Source of the DNA: Bradyrhizobium sp. CB1015
GTDB taxonomy: Bacteria; Pseudomonadota; Alphaproteobacteria; Rhizobiales; Xanthobacteraceae
Length of the DNA: 64,000 nt
Assembly: GCF_025200925.1 (NCBI RefSeq)
Contig: NZ_CP104174.1
Location: 4,960,001 to 5,024,000 of the forward strand
Direction of reading: 5' to 3'
Below the pieces are notes generated by a model. That model was given only the letters and a program-made list of their open reading frames with translations. It was not told where the DNA came from and ran no database searches. Below are positions 27,309 through 36,601 of the stretch, one piece after another. Made by a program: the position numbers and the translations under genes. Each line of letters opens with the position of its first letter. Position 1 is the stretch's first letter.

Positions 27309-28649
27309 ATGTCACGCAAGACACTGACGCGACGTCAATTTGTGGCTGCCACTGCAATGTCCTCCGCGGCGCTGATCTCGGCGCCCTATGTCCGGGGCGC
27401 TTACGCCGCCGGCAAGCTCTCGATCGGCTTCTGGGACCATTGGGTGCCGGGTGCCAACGACGCCTCCACCGCCATGGTCAAAGCATGGGGCGAAAAGGAG
27501 AAGGTCGAAGTCTCGATCGACTACATCACCAGCAACAACAACAAGATCCAGCTCACGGTCGCAGCCGAGGCGCAGGCGAAATCCGGCCACGACATCCTGC
27601 AGATGCCGACCTGGTGGCCGCACGCCTACGCCGAAAGCCTCGAGCCGGTGAACGACGTCATGGAGCCGCTCATCAAGCAGAACGGCGAGGTCAACGGCAC
27701 CGTCAAATATCTCGGCCAGGCCGGCGGCAAGTGGCTCGCCGTTCCCGCAATCCCCGGCAGCCAGATCAAGGGTCCCTGCTCCCGCATCGATCTGATGAAG
27801 AAGCATGCCGGCATCGACGTGCAGGAGATGTATCCGGCCGGCGCGCCCGCAAAGGCGGACAATTGGACATTGGAGACCTTCCTGAAGGCGGCCGAAGCCT
27901 GCCACAAGGGCGGCGTGCCGTTCGGGATCGGCCTCGGCGAAACCACCGACAGCGTCGACACGGCAGGCGCGATCTTCCAGTCGTTCGGTGCCGAGCTCGT
28001 CAATGCCAAGGGCGACGTCACGGTGAAGACCGATGCCGTTCGTCAGGCGCTCGAATATTACAAGAAGCTGATCGCCTTCCTGCCGCCGGACGCTCCGTCC
28101 TGGGACGATGCCTCGAACAACAAATGGCTGATCTCGGGCCGCGGCGCCATGATCCTGAATCCGCCGAGCGCCTGGGCGGTTGCCAGGCGCGACGCGCCGC
28201 AGATCGCCGAGCAGTGCTGGACGCACGGCATGCCGTCCGGGCCCAAGGGCCGCTTCGCACCTTATCTGCCGTACTTCTGGGGTCTCTGGAGCTTCAGCAA
28301 GAACAAGGAAGCGGCCAAGAGCCTCCTCACTTACCTGTCGCAGCCGTCCTCGATCGAAAAGTTCGTCGCGGCGAGCGGCGGCTACGATCTGCCCGCCTAC
28401 GCCAACATGACGACGCTGAAGACCTGGGCGGAGGAAGGGCCGCCGAAGGGGACGCTGTATCACTATCCGAACCCCAACAACCATCAGACGCTGTCGATCG
28501 CGGCGTCTCCGGCGCCGCCCAAGATCGCACAGCAGATCTACTTCCAGGCGACGTTGACCAAGATGGCGCTGCGCTATTCGCAGGGCGAAAAGATGGAGGC
28601 CACGCTCGCCTGGGCCGAAGGCGAGTGCGAGGGCTTCATGCGGAGTTGA
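27309..28649 (+). CDS. Family 1 extracellular (sugar) binding protein, Tat-exported
   Basis: 446 residues. Twin-arginine signal TRRQFVAAT (residues 7-15) with cleavage near AYAAG. The mature protein has the SBP_bac_1 pattern: SIGFWDHWVPGAND at the start, AKSGHDILQMPTWWPH, LISGRGAMILNPPSAW and PYFWGLWSFSKNKEAAK. It delivers a sugar or polyol to the permeases encoded next. GAGGAAACGAG precedes ATG 27309. The upstream 35 residues readable in the same frame are A-rich leader and non-coding. First gene of a five-gene operon. Confidence 0.93.
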   Translation: MSRKTLTRRQFVAATAMSSAALISAPYVRGAYAAGKLSIGFWDHWVPGANDASTAMVKAWGEKEKVEVSIDYITSNNNKIQLTVAAEAQAKSGHDILQMPTWWPHAYAESLEPVNDVMEPLIKQNGEVNGTVKYLGQAGGKWLAVPAIPGSQIKGPCSRIDLMKKHAGIDVQEMYPAGAPAKADNWTLETFLKAAEACHKGGVPFGIGLGETTDSVDTAGAIFQSFGAELVNAKGDVTVKTDAVRQALEYYKKLIAFLPPDAPSWDDASNNKWLISGRGAMILNPPSAWAVARRDAPQIAEQCWTHGMPSGPKGRFAPYLPYFWGLWSFSKNKEAAKSLLTYLSQPSSIEKFVAASGGYDLPAYANMTTLKTWAEEGPPKGTLYHYPNPNNHQTLSIAASPAPPKIAQQIYFQATLTKMALRYSQGEKMEATLAWAEGECEGFMRS

Positions 28650-28774
28650 TGCCGGGCGTGTGCCAGGCGGTTCACGCTCGAGGTGTGAGCCGCCACGCAT
28701 CGCGTGCCGCCAATCGAGGAAGCCGGCCGATCGGGCCGGCTTCGCCAGTCGACAATTTCCGAGAAAGCTACACC

Positions 28775-29713
28775 ATGGCCGATGTCGTCGTTGAGCAAGG
28801 TCAAGCGGTCCGTGCGGCCCGCGCGCGCAAGCCGAAGAGCCTCCGCAACGTCCTGGGACGAAAATCGACGGTCGCGTTCTTCCTGACGCTGCCGCTGATC
28901 CTGCTGATAGCGCTGCTGGTGCTCTATCCCGCCGTCTACTCCGTCCATCTCGCGACGCTGAACAAGTCGATGCAGAAGTTCGTCGGCTTCGGCAACTTCC
29001 TGTTCCTGTTCAAGCGCGACACCTTCTGGATGGTGGTGAAGCAATCCTGCATCTTCGCCGTCACGGCCGTGTTCTTCAAGGCGCTGATCGGATTCATCGT
29101 CGCCCACTTCGTGCACAACATTCCGGCCAAGGGGCAGCGCAAATGGCGCGGCATGCTGCTGGTGCCCTGGGTGATCCCGCCCGCAATGAGCACGCTGGCC
29201 TGGCTGTGGCTGTTCGATCCCTCCTATAGCGCCTTCAACTACACGCTCTCATTCTTCGGCATCGGCCCGATCAATTGGCTCGGCGACAATGTTTGGGCGC
29301 GCTTTTCCGTCATCCTCGTCAACATCTGGTACGGCGCGCCGTTCTTCATGATCATGTATCTGGCCGCGCTGAAATCGGTGCCGGACCAGCTCTACGAGGC
29401 CGCGGCGATCGACGGCGCCAATTGGTGGCAGAAGATCTGGTACGTCACGCTGCCGATGATGCGGAACATCATCGCGATCACGGCGCTGTTCTCGCTGATC
29501 GTGACCTTCGCCAATTTCGACATCGTTCGCATCCTGACCTCGGGCGGCCCGCTCGACCAGACGCATATCTTCGCCACCTGGGCCTTCAAGGTCGGCATCG
29601 AAGGCAGCGACATTCCGCTCGGCGCCAGCGTCTCGCTGTTCATGGTGCCGATCCTCGCCATCGCAGCGATCTTTATCCTGCGCGATGTCTCCAAACGCGG
29701 GAATGAAGCCTGA
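28775..29713 (+). CDS. Sugar ABC transporter permease (MalF/UgpA type)
   Basis: 312 residues with six membrane helices (first at LTLPLILLIALLVLYPAVYS). The EAA loop is YEAAAIDGANWWQKIWYVTLP, cut here to its key part: EAA, G, and the LP at its end. It forms the channel with the next permease. Separated from the binding-protein gene by 125 bases, and its stop overlaps the start of the second permease (TGATG). Confidence 0.93.
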   Translation: MADVVVEQGQAVRAARARKPKSLRNVLGRKSTVAFFLTLPLILLIALLVLYPAVYSVHLATLNKSMQKFVGFGNFLFLFKRDTFWMVVKQSCIFAVTAVFFKALIGFIVAHFVHNIPAKGQRKWRGMLLVPWVIPPAMSTLAWLWLFDPSYSAFNYTLSFFGIGPINWLGDNVWARFSVILVNIWYGAPFFMIMYLAALKSVPDQLYEAAAIDGANWWQKIWYVTLPMMRNIIAITALFSLIVTFANFDIVRILTSGGPLDQTHIFATWAFKVGIEGSDIPLGASVSLFMVPILAIAAIFILRDVSKRGNEA

Positions 29714-30624
29714 TGAGCACGCTTGCAATCGACAAGGCCGGACCGTCGCGCAAGGTCAAGTATGGCAGCATGAGCCGGGATCGCGCCTGGGCGCTGCGCT
29801 GGTCCTATTTCTTCCTGGTGCTGTTCGCGATCTTCTTCCTGACGCCGCCGATCTACATGCTGATCACCTCGCTCAAGAGCAGCGCGGAGATATCGGCGGC
29901 GACCAATCCCTGGTGGGTGTTTCACCCTACGTTGTCGAACTATGTCGAGCTCCTGACCTCCAATCAGTTCCTGCGCTTCTTCTGGAACTCGTCGATCGTC
30001 TCGCTCGCGGTCGTCCTCGTGACCATGCTGATCAGCGTTCCCGCGGCATTCGCGCTGGCACGCATGAAGTTCTGGGGCTCGACGACGCTGGCGACGGGCG
30101 TCTTCCTCACCTACCTCATCCCGGACAGCCTGTTGTTCATTCCGTTGTTCAAGATGCTGGCGTTGGTCCAGGACTACACCGGCATCACGCTGCTCAACAG
30201 ATGGTACGTGCTGTTGTTCATCTATCCGACCCTGACGGTGCCGTTCTGCACCTGGATCATGATCGGCTATTTCGCCTCGATCCCGAAGGAGCTTGATGAA
30301 GCCGCGCTCATCGACGGCGCCTCCTGGCTGCAGACCCTGACACGCATCTTCATCCCGGTCGCGCTGCCCGGGCTGATCGCCGCGACCATCTTCGCCTTCA
30401 CGGTGTCCTGGGCGCAGTTCCTCTATCCCCTGGTGTTCACGACGTCGGTCGACCAGCTCGTGCTGCCCGTGGGCATCACCACCACGCTGATCAAGGGCGA
30501 CGTGTTCAACTGGGGGCAGATCATGACCGGCGCGCTGCTCGGCGCTGCGCCGCCGCTGATCATCTACGCATTCCTGATGGACTACTACATTGCCGGCCTG
30601 ACCGCCGGCGCGACAAAGGGTTGA
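29713..30624 (+). CDS. Sugar ABC transporter permease (MalG/UgpE type)
   Basis: 303 residues with six predicted helices and the EAA motif DEAALIDGASWLQTLTRI. The N-terminal segment FFLVLFAIFFLTPPIYML is the usual first helix. It is the partner of the MalF-type permease. Translation is coupled by a one-base overlap upstream, and the ATPase gene begins 20 bases downstream. Confidence 0.93.
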   Translation: MSTLAIDKAGPSRKVKYGSMSRDRAWALRWSYFFLVLFAIFFLTPPIYMLITSLKSSAEISAATNPWWVFHPTLSNYVELLTSNQFLRFFWNSSIVSLAVVLVTMLISVPAAFALARMKFWGSTTLATGVFLTYLIPDSLLFIPLFKMLALVQDYTGITLLNRWYVLLFIYPTLTVPFCTWIMIGYFASIPKELDEAALIDGASWLQTLTRIFIPVALPGLIAATIFAFTVSWAQFLYPLVFTTSVDQLVLPVGITTTLIKGDVFNWGQIMTGALLGAAPPLIIYAFLMDYYIAGLTAGATKG

Positions 30625-30644
30625 TGACGAGGAGCTGAAGTTCA

Positions 30645-31745
30645 ATGGCTGACGTTGCTTTGCGGAAGGTTGTCAAGCGTTACGACGATGTCGAAGCCGT
30701 GCGCGGCATCGACCTCGACATCGCCGACCACGAGTTCATCGTGCTGGTCGGCCCCTCCGGCTGCGGCAAGTCGACCACGCTGCGCATGATCGCGGGCCTC
30801 GAGGACATCAGCGACGGCGACATCATGATCGGCGGCGACGTCGTCAATGACGTGCCGCCGAAGGACCGCGACATCGCCATGGTGTTCCAGAACTATGCGC
30901 TCTACCCGCACATGACGGTCGCCGAGAACATGTCGTTCGGGCTGCGCCTGAAGCACTATCCCAAGGCCGAGATCAAGGCGCGGGTAACGGAAGCCGCCCG
31001 CCTCCTCGACATCACCGACCTGATCGACCGCAAGCCGAAGCAGCTCTCCGGCGGCCAGCGTCAGCGCGTCGCCATGGGCCGCGCCATCGTGCGCAACCCC
31101 AAGGTATTTTTGTTCGACGAGCCGCTGTCCAATCTCGACGCCAAGCTCCGCGTGCAGATGCGAATCGAGATCAAGAAGGTGCACCAGAAGGTGCGCACCA
31201 CCACGGTCTACGTCACCCACGACCAGGTCGAGGCGATGACGCTGGCCGACCGCGTGGTGGTGATGAACAAGGGCCGCATCGAGCAGATCGGCACGCCGAA
31301 CGAACTCTATCACAAGCCGGCGACGCGCTTCGTGGCGGGCTTCATCGGCTCGCCCGCGATGAACTTCATCCCGTGCCGGCTCGAGGATGTCGGCGGCTCG
31401 CTCCAGCTCCGCCTCACCGACCGCATCGCCTTCCCGCTGCCGCCGGCCCGTGCCGCGCGCTACAACGCGGTATCGCGCACCGACAAGCTTCTGCTCGGCC
31501 TCCGGCCCGAGCATCTCACCGAGTCGCACGCGCATCTGGAGCCCGGCGTCGAGACCTTCGACACCGTGCTCGACGTCACCGAGCCGATGGGCATGGAGAC
31601 GCTGGTCTATTTCGGGCTCGACGGCACGCCGGTCTGCGGCCGCGTCAATCCCAATGCCGGCGCCAAGGACGGGGCACCCATGCGCCTGGCGATGGACCTC
31701 AACAACATGCACCTGCTAAATGAGGAGACCGGCGTCGTGTTGTGA
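30645..31745 (+). CDS. Sugar ABC transporter ATPase (UgpC/MsmK type)
   Basis: 366 residues. Walker A GPSGCGKST, Q-loop MVFQNYALYPHMTV, signature [15 protein letters not shown], Walker B VFLFDEPLSNLDA and switch His in VTHDQVEAM. The C-terminal third is a TOBE/MalK-type regulatory domain (FIGSPAMNFIPCRL, LGLRPEHL). It energises the two permeases. The hydroxyacid dehydrogenase gene starts 35 bases after its stop. Confidence 0.95.
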   Translation: MADVALRKVVKRYDDVEAVRGIDLDIADHEFIVLVGPSGCGKSTTLRMIAGLEDISDGDIMIGGDVVNDVPPKDRDIAMVFQNYALYPHMTVAENMSFGLRLKHYPKAEIKARVTEAARLLDITDLIDRKPKQLSGGQRQRVAMGRAIVRNPKVFLFDEPLSNLDAKLRVQMRIEIKKVHQKVRTTTVYVTHDQVEAMTLADRVVVMNKGRIEQIGTPNELYHKPATRFVAGFIGSPAMNFIPCRLEDVGGSLQLRLTDRIAFPLPPARAARYNAVSRTDKLLLGLRPEHLTESHAHLEPGVETFDTVLDVTEPMGMETLVYFGLDGTPVCGRVNPNAGAKDGAPMRLAMDLNNMHLLNEETGVVL

Positions 31746-31780
31746 CGCCGCGATCCAAGAAAAGCGCAGGCAGGGGAGCG

Positions 31781-32770
31781 ATGGCGACCAACAAGAAGAA
31801 GATTTTCGTTACACAAACTTTGTCGCAAGGGGCACGTGCCCTCCTCACCGAGCGGGACGATATCGAGCTCGTCGAGTTTCCGAACCTGATCTCGGCGAAG
31901 GATTTCGAGGCCTTGTTGAAGAGCCATGCGCCGGTCCATGGCGTGGCGCTGGGCGCCACCGCCTTCGGCGAGACCGAGCTCGAGGCTGCCCGCGACATGA
32001 AGGTGGTGACCCGCATCGGCGTCGGCTACGACGCCGTCGACGTGCCCGCCCTCTCCCGCCGCAAGGTGCCGCTGATGGTCGCCGGCAGCGCCAACTCGCC
32101 GTCGGTTGCGGAAGCGGCGCTGTTCATGATGCTGACGCTGGCCAAGCGCGCGCAGGAGCTGCATTCCTGCGTCAAGGAGGGCACCTGGGCCGACCGCCTC
32201 GGCATGCTGCCGTTCGACCTCTACGGCAAGACCGTGCTGATCATCGGCTTCGGCCGCATCGGCAGCCGCACCGCCAAGCGCTGCCTGGCGTTCGAGATGA
32301 AGGTGCAGGTCTACGATCCCTACAAGGACGCCGCCGACATCAAGGCGGCCGGATGCGAGCCGGTCACCGACCTCGACGCCGCGCTGCCTCACGCCGACTT
32401 CGTCACCATCCACTGCCCGAAGACGCCGCAGACCGTCGGCCTGTTCGATGCTGACAGGATCGGCCGCATGAAGCCGAGATCCTACCTCATCAACACCGCG
32501 CGCGGCGGCATCGTGAAGGAAGCGGCGCTCTATGACGCACTGACCTCCGGAAAGCTCGCCGGCGCCGGCATCGACGTGTTCGAGGTGGAGCCGCCGCCGG
32601 TCAGCAACGCGCTGTTCGCGCTGCCCAACGTCATCATGGCCCCGCATGTGGCCGGCGTCACGGTCGAGGCGGTGAGCCGCATGAGCGAGCAGACCGCGCG
32701 CAATATCCTGAGCGTGCTGGACGGCGACCCCATCCGCCAGAACGTCATCAACCAGGACGTGCTGGGCTGA
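31781..32770 (+). CDS. D-2-hydroxyacid dehydrogenase (NAD-dependent)
   Basis: 329 residues. Rossmann motif IIGFGRIGSRTAKR, substrate-binding Arg in NTARGGIV, Glu in VFEVEPPP, and catalytic His in MAPHVAGVTVEA. It interconverts a 2-hydroxy acid and a 2-oxo acid, resembling phosphoglycerate or hydroxypyruvate dehydrogenases. AGGGGAG sits 3 bases before ATG 31781; a longer start at 31742 would overlap the ATPase stop. Operon position suggests it acts on a breakdown product of the imported sugar acid (inference). Confidence 0.9.
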   Translation: MATNKKKIFVTQTLSQGARALLTERDDIELVEFPNLISAKDFEALLKSHAPVHGVALGATAFGETELEAARDMKVVTRIGVGYDAVDVPALSRRKVPLMVAGSANSPSVAEAALFMMLTLAKRAQELHSCVKEGTWADRLGMLPFDLYGKTVLIIGFGRIGSRTAKRCLAFEMKVQVYDPYKDAADIKAAGCEPVTDLDAALPHADFVTIHCPKTPQTVGLFDADRIGRMKPRSYLINTARGGIVKEAALYDALTSGKLAGAGIDVFEVEPPPVSNALFALPNVIMAPHVAGVTVEAVSRMSEQTARNILSVLDGDPIRQNVINQDVLG

Positions 32771-32937
32771 CATCAGGGCGATCGTCGGCTCGTCCGCCCG
32801 CCTTCGGAACGCCAGAAAGCGTCCCATTTTGGTGCAGATCGGGCCCCAACTCAGCCTTAATCAAACGCGCGTAATGGGCTTGAAACGCGACGGCGGTGGG
32901 ACAGACTGGCCGGCGCGGCGAGCTGGAGGATGGACCC

Positions 32938-33429
32938 TTGTCAGAGATCGACCCGACCGACCACGCGCTGGCGACCATCGCCAGCATTCTGGAGCATCCC
33001 GAGCCCGTTCTCGTCATTCGCCAGACCGAGACCGAAATCGTGGTCGCCGGAGAGCGTGAGCACATCGCGTCGGACGAGCCGCCGATCGTGGACGAGCATC
33101 CGGTGATCGACGAGCATCCCGTAGTCGAGGAGCAGCCGCTGGTGCCCGAGCACACCGATGCCGAGGGCTACAGCAAGGTCGGTCCGGGACCCATGGTCGC
33201 GATCCGTCTGAAGTGGACGGTGCATCGCGGCGATGACGGCCAGTACTACGTCCACGAGACCATCGGCGAGCAGTCCGCACCCGTGGTCAGCGGCCCGATG
33301 ACGAGCGAGGCCGCGGTGCGCTTCGTCGACACCCAGGAAGACGAGGCGCAGCGGCGCTTCGAGCTGCTGCGCAGCGAGATCGCCGGCCGCAGCTCGCTTG
33401 CCGACTACGAGCGCAAGGGCGAAGCGTAG
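32938..33429 (+). CDS. Uncharacterised acidic protein with hexapeptide repeats
   Basis: About 163 residues from TTG 32938, which has GGAGGA 7 bases upstream; a GTG at 32896 would extend it by 14 residues. Residues about 50-72 form imperfect repeats of the unit V/I-D/E-E-H/Q-P-V/L (IVDEHPVIDEHPVVEEQPL), encoded by an 18-base tandem repeat around 33085-33150. The C-terminal half (KWTVHRGDDGQYYVHETIG) reads as a small globular domain. No signal peptide and no function recognised. Its stop is 3 bases from the end of the convergent DUF1993 gene. Confidence 0.7.
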   Translation: MSEIDPTDHALATIASILEHPEPVLVIRQTETEIVVAGEREHIASDEPPIVDEHPVIDEHPVVEEQPLVPEHTDAEGYSKVGPGPMVAIRLKWTVHRGDDGQYYVHETIGEQSAPVVSGPMTSEAAVRFVDTQEDEAQRRFELLRSEIAGRSSLADYERKGEA

Positions 33430-33432
33430 GCC

Positions 33433-33942
33433 TCACTTCCTCCCCAGATAATCCTTCTTCACCAGCTCGACGCCGGCGTGCCGCAAAACGTCGTAGGCGG
33501 TGGTGACGTGAAAGAAGAACTGCGGGACGCTGAACGTCAGCAGCAGCGTCCGCCCGGTAAAGGGCAGCTCGGTGCCGTTCTTCAATCTGAAGAAGACATT
33601 CCGTTCTGCCGCCGCATCGATCTCCCCGCGCGGCAGGCTCTCGATGAACTCGATGGACGTCGCGATGCGCGCCTGCAGCCCGGCCATGTCGTGCTCCAGC
33701 GCCGGCAGCGCCACCGGCTCGCACCGCGCCAGCAGGGCCGGCGCGACCGTGGCATGGCGACAGGCCTTGCCGACCTGCTGGGCGAGGTCATACATGTTCG
33801 GCGCAAGGCGCATGCCGAGCAGAATCGCCGGGTCGAATTTCCGGCCTTGCGCATAAGCGACGCCCTTGTCGAGCAGCGCCGACAGGTTGCGCAAATAGGG
33901 CATGAAGAGATCAACGGAGGCCTCGTACATCGAGATCGTCAC
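33433..33942 (-). CDS. DUF1993 family protein
   Basis: 169 residues beginning MTISMYEASVDLFMPYLRNL. The pattern of YAQGRKFDP, NMYDLAQQVGKACRHATVAPALLA and PQFFFHVTTAYDVLRHAGV is what I know from DUF1993, a helical-bundle family related to DinB-like folds. Soluble; function unknown. Monocistronic, converging on the repeat-containing gene to the left. Confidence 0.85.
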   Translation of the reverse strand: MTISMYEASVDLFMPYLRNLSALLDKGVAYAQGRKFDPAILLGMRLAPNMYDLAQQVGKACRHATVAPALLARCEPVALPALEHDMAGLQARIATSIEFIESLPRGEIDAAAERNVFFRLKNGTELPFTGRTLLLTFSVPQFFFHVTTAYDVLRHAGVELVKKDYLGRK

Positions 33943-34044
33943 CCCAAGCTTCCTTTCAATTCTGCCTCGCCAGCGACGGGCATCTGGTCTAAATCCAGGT
34001 CAGAGGAGCTGTACAATGACAGCTCGGGCATGGGTGGAAAAGAG

Positions 34045-34827
34045 ATGACCGTTCGAGTTTTAGCGGCTTTGGCCGTGGCGCTGCTGATGAACCTTTCGGC
34101 CCACGCCCAGCAGGCGGCGCCCTCGCGCCTCGACGAGATCATGAAGCGCGGCAGCTTGCGCGTCGGCATGACCGGCGACTACAAGCCGTTCACTTATCTC
34201 GACAAGACCACGCAGCAGTTCTCTGGCTTCGACGTCGACATGGCGGAAGCGCTCGGCAAGGCGCTCGGGGTCAAGGTCGAATTCGTTCCGACGGCCTGGC
34301 CGAAGCTGATGAAGGATTTCGAAGCCGATCAGTTCGACATCGCCATGGGCGGCGTGTCGGTGACGCTCGATCGCCAGAAGAAAGGCCTTTTCTCCACACC
34401 GATCATGCGTGAGGGCAAGACGCCGATCGCGCGCTGCGCCGACGTCGGCAAGTACCAGACGCTGCCCGACATCGACAAGAAAGGCACCCGCATCATCGTC
34501 AATCCCGGCGGCACCAACGAGCGCTTCGCCCGCGCCAACATCAAGGAGGCCGAGATCACCGTCTTCCCCGACAACACCGTGATCTTCGACGAGATCGCCA
34601 AGGGCAATGCCGATCTGATGATGACGGACGCCTCCGAGACTCGCTACCAGCAGAAGCAGCACGCCGGCGTGCTCTGCGCGGTGCATCCGGAAAAGCCGTT
34701 CGATTTTTCGGAGAAGGCCTATTGGATCCAGCGCGACATGGCGCTGAAGGCCTTCGTCGACCAATGGCTGCACATAACGATGGAAGACGGCACCTACAGG
34801 AAGATCTACGCGGCCTGGTTCGACTAG
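34045..34827 (+). CDS. Periplasmic cyclohexadienyl (arogenate/prephenate) dehydratase-like protein
   Basis: 260 residues with a Sec signal (VLAALAVALLMNLSAHA). The fold is that of amino-acid ABC binding proteins, but details match PheC-type cyclohexadienyl dehydratase: GDYKPFTY, FDVDMAEAL, the run PTAWPKLMKDF, VNPGGTNERFARANI, and LMMTDASETR holding E198, which I align with the catalytic Glu of Pseudomonas PheC. PheC converts prephenate or arogenate to phenylpyruvate or phenylalanine in the periplasm. No ABC permease or ATPase gene is adjacent, which agrees with an enzyme. Standard pipelines would probably call it a transporter binding protein. Confidence 0.75.
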   Translation: MTVRVLAALAVALLMNLSAHAQQAAPSRLDEIMKRGSLRVGMTGDYKPFTYLDKTTQQFSGFDVDMAEALGKALGVKVEFVPTAWPKLMKDFEADQFDIAMGGVSVTLDRQKKGLFSTPIMREGKTPIARCADVGKYQTLPDIDKKGTRIIVNPGGTNERFARANIKEAEITVFPDNTVIFDEIAKGNADLMMTDASETRYQQKQHAGVLCAVHPEKPFDFSEKAYWIQRDMALKAFVDQWLHITMEDGTYRKIYAAWFD

Positions 34828-34996
34828 GCCGCGTCCTCCTGTCGCTTGCCCGGTCAAACTTTGGACCCGCTCCGGGCCTATTGAACCCGGAACCGCCGGA
34901 AGACGACTCACAGCAACAACAGTGATCTAGATCACTTTTTGCAGTCGAGCCGGCGCGTAAGCGTTGGTGCGGGGACCACCTGTTCAGGAGACGGAA

Positions 34997-35881
34997 ATGA
35001 GGAAGCTGTTGGCCACGGCCGCATTCCTTTTGGCGAGCACCGCCGCGCAGGCACAGTACACCTTCGAATATGGCGGGCGCACCATCCGCATCGATCCCGA
35101 CCGCGGCACGGTGCAGATCCCCGGCGTCTACGACAACACTGGCCAGAGCAAGCAGAAGAAGGCCAAGAAGAACGAAACGGCGCCGCAGCAGGCCACGGTC
35201 GACCCGCAAGCACCGGCTGCTCCGGCTCCAGCTCCCGCTCCCGCTCCTGCTGCGCCGCCCGCAGCCGTGCAGGCGCCCGCGGCTGCCGCCGTCGCACCGC
35301 CTCCAACTCCGCCACCCGCACCGCCGCCGGCGGCTCCCCCGGCGGCCACGACCGCTGCCACCACGCCGGCCCAAACGGCCGTTGTGCCGCCGCCTGCGCC
35401 GCCTCCGGCTCCTGCTCCCATCGAGCAGCAGGCTGCGCCCGCCGTGGCGCCGCCGCCCGCCCCGACCGTGGCTGCCGCTCCGCCGGCGCCACCTCCGCCG
35501 CCCGCCGCGGCGCCTGCCCCCGCTCCCGTTCAGGCTGCCGTCGCGCCCCCTGCTCCGGCGGCTGCGCCCACGCGCGATCTCAATTCGCCGGTCGGCGTCT
35601 GGCTCACCGAGGAGAAGGAAGGCAAGGTCCGCATCGAGCAATGCGGCACCAACCTCTGCGGCTATTCGGTCGACAGCAAGTCGAACCAGAACGGCGAGCA
35701 GGTGCTGATCAACATGAAGCCCGGCAAGGACCAGAAATGGTCAGGCCGCATCCTCGATCCCAACTCGGGCTCGACCTACGATTCGACGATTGCCATGAAG
35801 GGCACCGACCGGCTGCGCGTGCAGGGCTGCGCCTTCGGCGGCATGTTCTGCGGCGGCCAGACCTGGACGCGGGCGAACTAA
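34997..35881 (+). CDS. DUF2147-type secreted protein with a Pro/Ala-rich linker
   Basis: 294 residues. Sec signal LLATAAFLLASTAAQA, a short N-terminal unit (YTFEYGGRTIRIDPDRGTV), then about 120 residues almost entirely of Pro and Ala (residues about 70-195). The C-terminal 95-residue DUF2147-type domain has SPVGVWLTEEKEGKVRIEQC, two Cys pairs and WSGRILDPNSGSTYDS. CAGGAGACGG precedes the ATG. The Pro/Ala linker could span the periplasm or peptidoglycan. Function unknown. Confidence 0.85.
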   Translation: MRKLLATAAFLLASTAAQAQYTFEYGGRTIRIDPDRGTVQIPGVYDNTGQSKQKKAKKNETAPQQATVDPQAPAAPAPAPAPAPAAPPAAVQAPAAAAVAPPPTPPPAPPPAAPPAATTAATTPAQTAVVPPPAPPPAPAPIEQQAAPAVAPPPAPTVAAAPPAPPPPPAAAPAPAPVQAAVAPPAPAAAPTRDLNSPVGVWLTEEKEGKVRIEQCGTNLCGYSVDSKSNQNGEQVLINMKPGKDQKWSGRILDPNSGSTYDSTIAMKGTDRLRVQGCAFGGMFCGGQTWTRAN

Positions 35882-35907
35882 GCTCGCCCAAGCCGTTTCA
35901 TTCCGAG

Positions 35908-35987
35908 TCATTCCGGGGCACGCGAAGCGTGAGCTCTGGTGCGCAATTGCGCACCGTAGTTCGGCTCTACGAGCCGCCCCGGAATGA
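35908..35987. repeat. Palindromic intergenic repeat, family B, copy 1
   Basis: Begins TCATTCCGGGGC and ends GCCCCGGAATGA, perfect complements, with an internal GTGCGCAATTGCGCAC palindrome. Lies just after the DUF2147 gene and may act as its terminator. Confidence 0.75.
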
Positions 35988-36101
35988 CGGCAGAAAATGC
36001 GTGCGCTTTCTCACAGAGCCTGCTGCGCACGTGACAGCCCTCACATCGCCGCTTCCTCGTCGATGTCACGATCCCCGCATCTTCAACCGCAGGGGCGTGT
36101 C

Positions 36102-36458
36102 ATGACTGGATTTCGCAAGGGCCTTTTCGCCATCATTGTCGCCATCGCCTTCCCGCTGACACAGGCAGGCGCTGCGACGAGCAGCTTCGACGGCGCATGG
36201 AATGTCCGCATTGCCTCTTCGAGCCAGGCTTGCGGCAACGGTGCGACTGTTGCGATCGGGATCAACAACGGTCAGATCGCCTCGAGCAGCGCCGCAGTGA
36301 CGGCGTCGGGCCGGGTCGCCGAGGCCGGCAACGTCAACGTCACCTTGAGCACCGGCATCAAGCGTGCCGTCGGCTTCGGCCGGCTCAGCGGCGCGTCCGG
36401 CTCCGGCACCTGGCGCGGCGCGATGTGCACGGGCACGTGGACGGCGGAACGGATGTAA
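36102..36458 (+). CDS. Small secreted protein
   Basis: 118 residues with a Sec signal (AIIVAIAFPLTQAGA-type core, cleavage near AGAATSS). The mature part is about 90 residues, beta-rich, with AWNVRIASSSQACGNGA at its start and GSGTWRGAMCTGTWTAERM at its end, giving two cysteines that could pair. AGGGG lies 6 bases before the ATG. This resembles small Bradyrhizobium exported proteins with no known role. Monocistronic. Confidence 0.75.
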   Translation: MTGFRKGLFAIIVAIAFPLTQAGAATSSFDGAWNVRIASSSQACGNGATVAIGINNGQIASSSAAVTASGRVAEAGNVNVTLSTGIKRAVGFGRLSGASGSGTWRGAMCTGTWTAERM

Positions 36459-36463
36459 GCTTC

Positions 36464-36597
36464 CGTGTCCCGGACAAGCGGCAACGCGGAGCGTTGCTGC
36501 GCAGAGCCGGGACCCAGTGCTCTCAGTGGTGCGAAGACTCTGGGTCCCGGATCGGCGACGCATCGCCTTGGGCGATGCGTCTTGTCCGGGACACGAG
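36464..36597. repeat. Dispersed intergenic repeat, family A, copy 2
   Basis: Starts CGTGTCCCGGACAAGC and ends TTGTCCGGGACACGAG, with the shared internal block TGCGCAGAGCCGGGACCCAG and TGGGTCCCGG. Same family as 11325-11472 and 53331-53471; fills the gap between convergent genes. Confidence 0.8.
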
Positions 36598-36601
36598 AGC
36601 G

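Noticed and set aside
27440..28774. Continuous plus-strand frame leading into the first sugar permease
   Set aside because: Only the part after 28775 is the permease; the earlier part is out-of-frame reading of the binding-protein gene.
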